DNA of 10,615 bases from Deltaproteobacteria bacterium (lineage in GTDB: Bacteria > Desulfobacterota > Desulfobulbia > Desulfobulbales > Desulfobulbaceae), in assembly GCA_013151365.1 (NCBI GenBank), contig JAADIK010000053.1, positions 1 to 10,615 of the forward strand, in the 5' to 3' direction. The notes under the pieces are model-generated. The model searched no databases. It was not told the DNA's origin and saw nothing but the letters and a program-made list of their open reading frames with translations. A program made the translations under genes and the position numbers. This document shows, piece after piece, positions 6,444 through 10,615 of this stretch. Positions within the stretch are counted from its first letter, which is position 1. Each line of letters opens with the position of its first letter.

Positions 6444-7826
6444 CTTCCGTTGCAGCTTGTATTTTTTCATCTTGTACTGGAGCAGACTTTTGGTAATGCC
6501 CAGTTTTTCCGCGGCCCTTGCCTGAACGTTGGCCGAATTCTCCAGCGCCTGGCGGACCAGTTTCTCCTCTATGCCGTTCAAGACCTCGGATAAACTGAGC
6601 CCATCGGGAACAAACTGTTTGAGGTCAAGGCCGACGCTCCATTCCAGGTTGCCGCTTGATTCCGTGGAGTCAGGCTGCACGTCTTCCGCTTCGATACGGT
6701 TATTGTCGCAGAGGATGGTGGCCCGCTCAATCGTGTTCTCCAACTCGCGGACGTTGCCCTCCCAGGGGAGGGTCATGAGGAGTCGTAAGGCCTCGGGCGA
6801 GATATCCAGGTTATCCTTGCCCAGCTTCTTTTTGTTTTTTTCGAGAAAGTTGACAACCAGCAGTGGAATATCCTCGACCCGCTCCCTGAGCGGCGGCAGG
6901 TGAATGTGGATCACGTTGAGGCGGTAATAAAGGTCGTCACGGAAATTTCCCTTATCCACTTCATCCTTCAGGTCCTTGTTGGTCGCGGCAAGGATGCGGA
7001 CATCAACCTTGAGGGTATGTTCGCCGCCGACCCGTTCAAAGCGGCGTTCCTGCAAGACCCGTAGCAGCTTGGCCTGCAGGGATGGCGGCATTTCTCCTAT
7101 TTCGTCAAGAAACAGGGTCCCGGAGTCCGCGAGTTCAAAGCGGCCTTTTCGCATGGCAATGGCATCGGTAAAGGCGCCTTTTTCATGGCCGAAGAGTTCG
7201 CTTTCCAGCAGATTGCCGGCCAGGGCGGCGCAGTTGATAGAGATAAAGGGTGCATTCTTGCGGGGGCTGAGGTTATGAATGGCCCGGGCAACCAGTTCCT
7301 TGCCGGTGCCGGATTCACCGGTAATCAGGACCGACGACGGCACCGGGGCGACCTTCTCGACGCGCTGGTACATGGCGCGCATGTGTTCACTTTTGCCGAT
7401 CATGCCGCTGAAGCCCGACCGGGGCATGGCTTCAGCCCGCAAGCGTTTGATTTCCCGGACCAGGCCATAGTGTTCAATGGCCTTGTCAACACTGGCCAGC
7501 AGGGCATCGTTGGGAAAAGGTTTGGCCAGGTAATTGAAGGCGCCCAGCCGCATGGCTTCAACCGCTTTTTCCACCTCGGCGTAAGCCGTGATCAGGATTA
7601 CCGGCAGTTCGCGGTTTAAGTTTTTGATATTCTCAAGCAGCTCGATGCCGTCCATGCCCGGCATCTTGATGTCGGAAATCACGACATCAAGGTCGGCTCC
7701 CTGTACGATGGGCAAGGCCTCTTTGCCGCTTTGGGCGGTAAAAACTTCGAAGCCGGCGTCACGCAGAAGCTCCGAAAGAACAACCAGGTAATTAGGTTCG
7801 TCGTCAACGACTAAGACTGTATGCAT
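6435..7826 (-). CDS. Sigma-54-dependent response regulator, NtrC/AtoC type
   Basis: This is a two-component transcription activator of 463 residues with the full NtrC layout. The receiver domain (1-120) has acidic residues D8, D9 and E10, phospho-acceptor D52 in SDIKMPG, T80 and K102. The AAA+ domain (about 140-375) has Walker A GESGTGKE (170-177), the sigma-54 contact loop as GAFTDA (217-222) instead of GAFTGA, and Walker B with D241-E242. It also has ILAATNKDL, FRDDLYYRLNV and WEGNVRELEN. A Fis-like helix-turn-helix lies at about 434-458 (NVQARAAEKLGITKSLLQYK). The start at ATG 7826 is preferred: the receiver strand follows at once and GGAA lies upstream. A TTG at 7856 would add ten residues and overlap the stop of the preceding gene as TTGA. 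No partner histidine kinase is in the window. It is probably cotranscribed with the PHP gene; its target promoters are unknown. Confidence 0.94.
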   Translation of the reverse strand: MHTVLVVDDEPNYLVVLSELLRDAGFEVFTAQSGKEALPIVQGADLDVVISDIKMPGMDGIELLENIKNLNRELPVILITAYAEVEKAVEAMRLGAFNYLAKPFPNDALLASVDKAIEHYGLVREIKRLRAEAMPRSGFSGMIGKSEHMRAMYQRVEKVAPVPSSVLITGESGTGKELVARAIHNLSPRKNAPFISINCAALAGNLLESELFGHEKGAFTDAIAMRKGRFELADSGTLFLDEIGEMPPSLQAKLLRVLQERRFERVGGEHTLKVDVRILAATNKDLKDEVDKGNFRDDLYYRLNVIHIHLPPLRERVEDIPLLVVNFLEKNKKKLGKDNLDISPEALRLLMTLPWEGNVRELENTIERATILCDNNRIEAEDVQPDSTESSGNLEWSVGLDLKQFVPDGLSLSEVLNGIEEKLVRQALENSANVQARAAEKLGITKSLLQYKMKKYKLQRKKK

Positions 7827-7852
7827 CGAATTTCCGTATGTAATATTTTTGG

Positions 7853-8719
7853 TCAAGGTCGCAGTTTAACATGGCGATTTTCAGCTATTTTTTCGTTTAT
7901 ATTAAAAATAATGTCGTCCGGAGGACAGAAACCGTTTTTACCGCCGGCCAGTCCGTTGGCTGCGCGGTTGGCTCCATGGAAATCACTGCCGCCGGTGACG
8001 ATCAAGCGATATTTTCGGGCCAGTTCAAGCAACTGCTTTTGTATTGCGCGGGAATGACCCGGGTAATAAACCTCGAGTCCGTCCAGGCCGTATTCCGTCA
8101 GTTCGCCGATGAGACGCGGTTGCACTTTCATGCCGGGGTCGATTTGTCCCGGATGGGCAAGCACGGCCAGACCGCCGGCCCGGTGAATTACGGCGATTGT
8201 CTCGGCGGCGCTGTAGGTGAAACGTTTGGCCCAGGCCGGAGCGCCGCGGCGCAGATAGAGGCGAAAGGCCTGGTTCATGTCTTTGGCCACGCCTTTTTGC
8301 ATCAACAGGCGGGCAATATGGGGCCTGCCGGTCTGGCCGCAACTGGAAAACCGGCGCAGTTCCTCTATCTCGACATCAAGGCCGAGTTTCCGGAGTTTTT
8401 TGAATATGTCGAGGTTTCGTGTATTGCGCCCCTGTTGGAGCCGTAAGAGCCACTTGCCGAGTTCCGCATGTTCGGGATCGACCCCGTAACCGAGAAGATG
8501 AAGGGAAATGTCCCGGTGCACGGCGCTGACCTCCAGGCCGGAAAGAACAGTCATTCCTGTTTTGCCGCCGTAATGCATGGCCTCTCTTGTTCCGGCAACG
8601 GTATCATGATCGGTTACCGAGATGGCGCGTAGTTTTAATCTATGCGCCTCATTAATCAGTTCCTCGGGAGTGGAGGTGCCATCGGAATAGATAGAGTGGG
8701 TGTGGAGGTCAACGCACAT
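7853..8719 (-). CDS. PHP-domain phosphoesterase, TrpH / RNase AM-like
   Basis: This metal-dependent hydrolase of the polymerase-and-histidinol-phosphatase family is closest in pattern to E. coli YciV/TrpH, now called RNase AM. That enzyme is a 5'-3' exonuclease that also removes phosphate from 3',5'-nucleotide bisphosphates. At 288 residues it matches that family. Likely metal ligands are all present: DLHTHS (H6, H8) with D13, TDHDT (D37, H38), E63 in SGLEVS, H74, H134 in GRPHIAR, H189 in LAHPG, and D246/H248 in GSDFHG. ATG 8719 is chosen because the PHP motif begins two residues later and AGG lies seven bases upstream. Further in-frame starts (ATG 8758, TTG 8776) would add a basic, hydrophobic stretch without a ribosome binding site. 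The stop lies 26 bases before the response regulator start. A cytoplasmic RNA or nucleotide phosphatase role is inferred from the family. Confidence 0.9.
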   Translation of the reverse strand: MCVDLHTHSIYSDGTSTPEELINEAHRLKLRAISVTDHDTVAGTREAMHYGGKTGMTVLSGLEVSAVHRDISLHLLGYGVDPEHAELGKWLLRLQQGRNTRNLDIFKKLRKLGLDVEIEELRRFSSCGQTGRPHIARLLMQKGVAKDMNQAFRLYLRRGAPAWAKRFTYSAAETIAVIHRAGGLAVLAHPGQIDPGMKVQPRLIGELTEYGLDGLEVYYPGHSRAIQKQLLELARKYRLIVTGGSDFHGANRAANGLAGGKNGFCPPDDIIFNINEKIAENRHVKLRP

Positions 8720-8782
8720 AAATAAGCCTGGTCGAAATTTCCAAATAAATTTAACCATGATCGCTAAAATGTGCAATCAGCA

Positions 8783-8810
8783 AATATCTGCCAGGCCGGT
8801 GTCCTGTCAA
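8783..8810 (-). promoter_or_regulatory. Sigma-70-like promoter for the PHP-regulator unit
   Basis: On the minus strand a perfect TTGACA (8810-8805) is followed, 16 bases later, by GATATT (8788-8783), four of six bases to consensus. Transcription would start near 8776, about 55 bases before the PHP start codon at 8719. A perfect palindrome, TGTCA-AA-TGACA (8805-8816), includes the whole -35 box and would suit an operator. Confidence 0.5.
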
Positions 8811-8837
8811 ATGACAAATAGCGCTTGGCCGGACACC
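8798..8837. repeat. Inverted repeat around the minus-strand promoter
   Basis: GGTGTCC (8798-8804) and GGACACC (8831-8837) are a perfect 7-base inverted repeat. They enclose the 12-base palindrome TGTCAAATGACA (8805-8816). Both arms are preceded by GGCC. No T-run is placed to make this a minus-strand terminator. Its overlap with the promoter suggests a protein-binding region, which is inference. Confidence 0.4.
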
Positions 8838-8888
8838 TTGGTTACCTGGGACCTCTTTTTTTTGTAACTGTTCGGTGGAAAATCAAAG

Positions 8889-8917
8889 TTGTCGACTCCT
8901 CCCTCAATGGTTACTAT
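8889..8917 (+). promoter_or_regulatory. Candidate promoter for the thioredoxin gene
   Basis: TTGTCG (8889-8894) and TACTAT (8912-8917) are separated by 17 bases, each four of six to consensus. Transcription would start near 8924, so interspersed repeat copy B would form the start of the 5' untranslated region. A nearby GTAACTGTTCGGTG at 8864-8877 looks like a very degenerate relative of the same repeat. Confidence 0.3.
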
Positions 8918-8922
8918 TTTTT

Positions 8923-8957
8923 GTAATGATTCAGGTGCCAGCGAAAAACCGCCATAA
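8923..8957 (+). repeat. Interspersed 33-35 bp repeat, copy B
   Basis: The copy begins GTAATGATTCAGGTGCC and ends CCGCCATAA. It is nearly identical to copy A after lpxC (4535-4568), with three transitions and one single-base gap between them. It sits in the leader of the thioredoxin gene, 54 bases before the start codon, in the same orientation relative to the window as A and C. Confidence 0.6.
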
Positions 8958-9011
8958 GAGGAGTACCGACTACCCCAATTATTCGACTGTTTGCAATCGA
9001 GGAGAACCATT

Positions 9012-9455
9012 ATGAACGACATCATCGTCACCTGTCCGTCCTGCGGTGTGAAAAACAGGATACCAGCCGATAAACAAGATCGGGTCCCCAAATGCGGCCG
9101 TTGCGGTCAAGTGCTCCCGTCAGGCTCTATCCCAACTGTCGTGGAACTTGATGACCGAAAATTTGACCAGGTGGTGGGGCATTCGTCCCTGCCGGTACTG
9201 GTTGACTTTTATTCTCCGACCTGTGGCCCTTGTCGTATGATGGCCCCGGTTATCGAGAATCTGGCCCGTGCCTATGCCGGCCGGGCTGTTATTGCCAAGC
9301 TGGACACCAGTCGTAATCAGGTGATTGCCGCCAAGTTTCAGATTCGCGGTGTGCCTACCCTGCTTTTTTTCAAAAGCAACAAGCTTGTGGACCAGATTGT
9401 CGGGGCAGTCCCGCAGCCGGAGATTGAACAGAGGCTGAATGCCCTTTTATCATGA
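9012..9455 (+). CDS. trxC: Thioredoxin with N-terminal zinc ribbon (TrxC-like)
   Basis: This cytoplasmic thiol-disulfide oxidoreductase has 147 residues, the length of thioredoxin 2. The N-terminus has two CxxC pairs (C8/C11 and C28/C31) that form the zinc ribbon of TrxC. The thioredoxin fold follows from about residue 42. The redox site reads DFYSPTCGPCRMM, with TCGPC at 70-74, so the residue before the first active Cys is Thr rather than the usual Trp. GVPTLLFF provides the conserved cis-proline, and a typical C-terminal helix closes the protein. ATG 9012 has AGGAG (9000-9004) seven bases upstream; an earlier in-frame start at 8991 has no such support. The gene appears monocistronic. The family is secure. 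Whether it takes electrons from thioredoxin reductase like E. coli Trx2 is inferred. Confidence 0.92.
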   Translation: MNDIIVTCPSCGVKNRIPADKQDRVPKCGRCGQVLPSGSIPTVVELDDRKFDQVVGHSSLPVLVDFYSPTCGPCRMMAPVIENLARAYAGRAVIAKLDTSRNQVIAAKFQIRGVPTLLFFKSNKLVDQIVGAVPQPEIEQRLNALLS

Positions 9456-9566
9456 AAAAAAGGTGAAGAATAAGCAATCAGCAGGCATGGTAGAGGGTTG
9501 TCTCTGGTGTTTTCCCGGGCGAAATCGTTTCCGGATGGTATTATCTGAGATTGTCTGGAACTGAAT

Positions 9567-9588
9567 ACCTTGCAGCTAAAAGGTTTTT
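9567..9588 (+). terminator. Weak candidate terminator after the thioredoxin gene
   Basis: ACCTT (9567-9571) pairs with AAGGT (9580-9584) around an 8-base loop, and five T residues (9584-9588) follow. The stem is only five pairs, so this is a tentative call. Confidence 0.25.
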
Positions 9589-9660
9589 CTGATTAATTAG
9601 TTTAAAGCCTAATGCGGGCGATGCCCACAACCCAAATCAACTTCCAGCGTATCTGTTTCC

Positions 9661-9694
9661 AGGCTGTTAGGATAGGGCTAATAGCCTTCAGCCT
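9661..9694 (+). repeat. Bulged hairpin upstream of the methyltransferase
   Basis: AGGCTG (9661-9666) pairs with CAGCCT (9689-9694). Directly inside, AGGGCT (9674-9679) pairs with AGCCTT (9683-9688) around an AAT loop. A seven-base bulge (TTAGGAT) sits on the left side only. Twelve pairs in total make it the most regular structure in this spacer. It lacks a T-run and does not match a riboswitch class I know. Confidence 0.35.
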
Positions 9695-9824
9695 AAACGA
9701 CCTACTGATTTACATAAATAAAACATGACCAATTTTCTTGTTCTTATGGCAGGAATTCAGGAGAAAGGCACTAATATTGGTCTTTTTTTTTGTGAAAGCG
9801 AAATATTTTTTGGATATTGAAATA

Positions 9825-10615
9825 ATGCAAGAAAATCAGTATTTGATGGAGAGCAATGGGGAGTCCCATCGATTAGATATTAAAATTAATAGTGCCCTGA
9901 TAGAAAAGCAGGCATTGTGGGCTGGAATACAACCCGGAATGCGGGTTGCCGACATGGGGTGCGGTCCGGGGAAGATAACATCTATCCTCTCCCGTCTTGT
10001 AGAGCCCCGGGGTTCAGTGGTTGGCGTGGACGGATCGCGGCAACGACTTGATTATGCCGCTAGCCATTACGGACGGGAAGGAATTAAATTTGTGCAAAGA
10101 GATATCACTAAACCTCTGCATGACTTGGGCGGTTTTGATTTCATCTGGGTCCGTTTTGTCCTCGAATATTATTTGTCAAAAAGTTTCGAAATCGTAAAAA
10201 ATATAAGCGAATGCCTGAATCCAGGTGGGATATTATGTCTTATGGATTTAGATCATAACCCCTTGAATTATTATGGAACCTCGGACCGGCTCGACAGGAC
10301 GTTCCGGAAAATAATAAGTGAACTGCAAAGGAAGATTGATTTCGATCCGTATGCGGGAAGAAAACTGTATTCTTTCCTTTATGATCTTGGCTATGAAGAC
10401 ATAGATGTTGATGTATCAATCCATAAAGTCATTTTCGGTCAGATTGATAATGAGGACTCCTTTAATATGATGAAGAAGATCGAGGTTGCCCCCCAGAAGA
10501 TCAGTTTTCAATATGATGAGTATGAAGGCGGATATGAGGAGTTCTATAAGGATGCCCAATCTTTTTTCTCTGATCAAAGAAGGTTTACCTATACACCGCT
10601 TATTTCATGTAAAGG
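9825..10615 (+). CDS. SAM-dependent methyltransferase, class I (3' end outside window)
   Basis: The visible 263 residues form a class I (Rossmann) methyltransferase. They start MQENQYLMESNGESHRLDIK, a YxMES...RLD opening that I associate from memory with a group of methyltransferases in deltaproteobacteria and archaea. Motif I is VADMGCGPGK (41-50). The acidic residue ending strand 2 is D69 in VVGVDGS. GFDFIWVRFVLEYY corresponds to motif IV, and LNPGGILCLMDLD to the strand 5 region. The C-terminal half is rich in acidic and aromatic residues and reaches FTYTPLISCK before the window ends, probably only a few codons before the stop. ATG 9825 has GGA about ten bases upstream; GTG 9792 is an in-frame alternative. 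Codons are richer in A and T than in the genes to the left. The substrate is unknown. Confidence 0.8.
   Translation, partial: MQENQYLMESNGESHRLDIKINSALIEKQALWAGIQPGMRVADMGCGPGKITSILSRLVEPRGSVVGVDGSRQRLDYAASHYGREGIKFVQRDITKPLHDLGGFDFIWVRFVLEYYLSKSFEIVKNISECLNPGGILCLMDLDHNPLNYYGTSDRLDRTFRKIISELQRKIDFDPYAGRKLYSFLYDLGYEDIDVDVSIHKVIFGQIDNEDSFNMMKKIEVAPQKISFQYDEYEGGYEEFYKDAQSFFSDQRRFTYTPLISCK

Larger units (their letters stand above)
9456..9824. other. Non-coding spacer between the thioredoxin and methyltransferase genes
   Basis: This 369-base stretch holds no gene I can support. The longest short frame of note is 9725-9820 (31 codons), which stops four bases before the methyltransferase ATG but has no ribosome binding site. 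The visible structure is a weak hairpin with T-run at 9567-9588, a small GGGC-GAT-GCCC hairpin near 9615-9625, and the bulged hairpin at 9661-9694. A nine-T run lies at 9783-9791. Composition becomes clearly AT-richer from about 9560 onward. Confidence 0.5.

Noticed and set aside
8771..8796. Sigma-54 promoter on the minus strand (TGGCAG...TTGC) before the PHP gene
   Set aside because: The GG and GC elements are nine bases apart instead of the required ten, and a good sigma-70 promoter overlaps the same place.
9725..9820. 31-codon frame ending four bases before the methyltransferase start
   Set aside because: There is no ribosome binding site, no recognisable sequence and a T-run inside it. 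Chance is the simplest explanation.

Overview
The window reads as a chromosomal segment of a Gram-negative, fairly GC-rich bacterium. Two lipid A genes (lpxK and lpxC) show the Gram-negative envelope. The mix of genes is a NSS-type Na+ symporter, a sigma-54 activator, a zinc-ribbon thioredoxin and a methyltransferase starting YLMES. Together with the overall style of the proteins this suggests a deltaproteobacterium (Desulfobacterota). That placement is inferred from protein flavour only; no rRNA or tRNA gene is present.

Layout, left to right. Positions 1-360 are non-coding and contain a sigma-70-like promoter, an intrinsic terminator and a second hairpin ahead of a sodium-dependent (SLC6/NSS) transporter (361-1917, +). 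A small palindromic repeat follows. Next come lpxK (2054-3121, +), an AT- and G/T-rich spacer, and lpxC (3384-4380, +). lpxC is broken by a two-base loss exactly at the codon expected for its zinc-binding histidine. Positions 4381-4745 are non-coding and repeat-rich: a palindrome related to the one after the transporter, a compound inverted repeat of about 140 bp, two copies of a 33-35 bp interspersed repeat, and a strong intrinsic terminator. Then proC (4746-5558, +) and nadK (5555-6424, +) overlap by four bases.

Facing them on the minus strand is a two-gene unit. A TrpH/RNase AM-like PHP phosphoesterase (7853-8719) is followed by an NtrC-type sigma-54-dependent response regulator (6435-7826). 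The unit is driven from a good sigma-70-like promoter that overlaps a palindrome (about 8783-8816). A third copy of the interspersed repeat lies just upstream of a TrxC-like thioredoxin (9012-9455, +). After a 369 bp spacer the window ends a few codons before the likely stop of an AT-richer SAM-dependent methyltransferase (9825 to the edge, +).

Most genes are housekeeping: lipid A synthesis, proline synthesis, NADP supply and thiol redox. I see no phage, CRISPR, toxin-antitoxin or defence cluster and no complete insertion sequence, and I do not claim a new system. The points most worth a second look are the lpxC lesion, the repeat family in the intergenic regions and the structured leader of the transporter.
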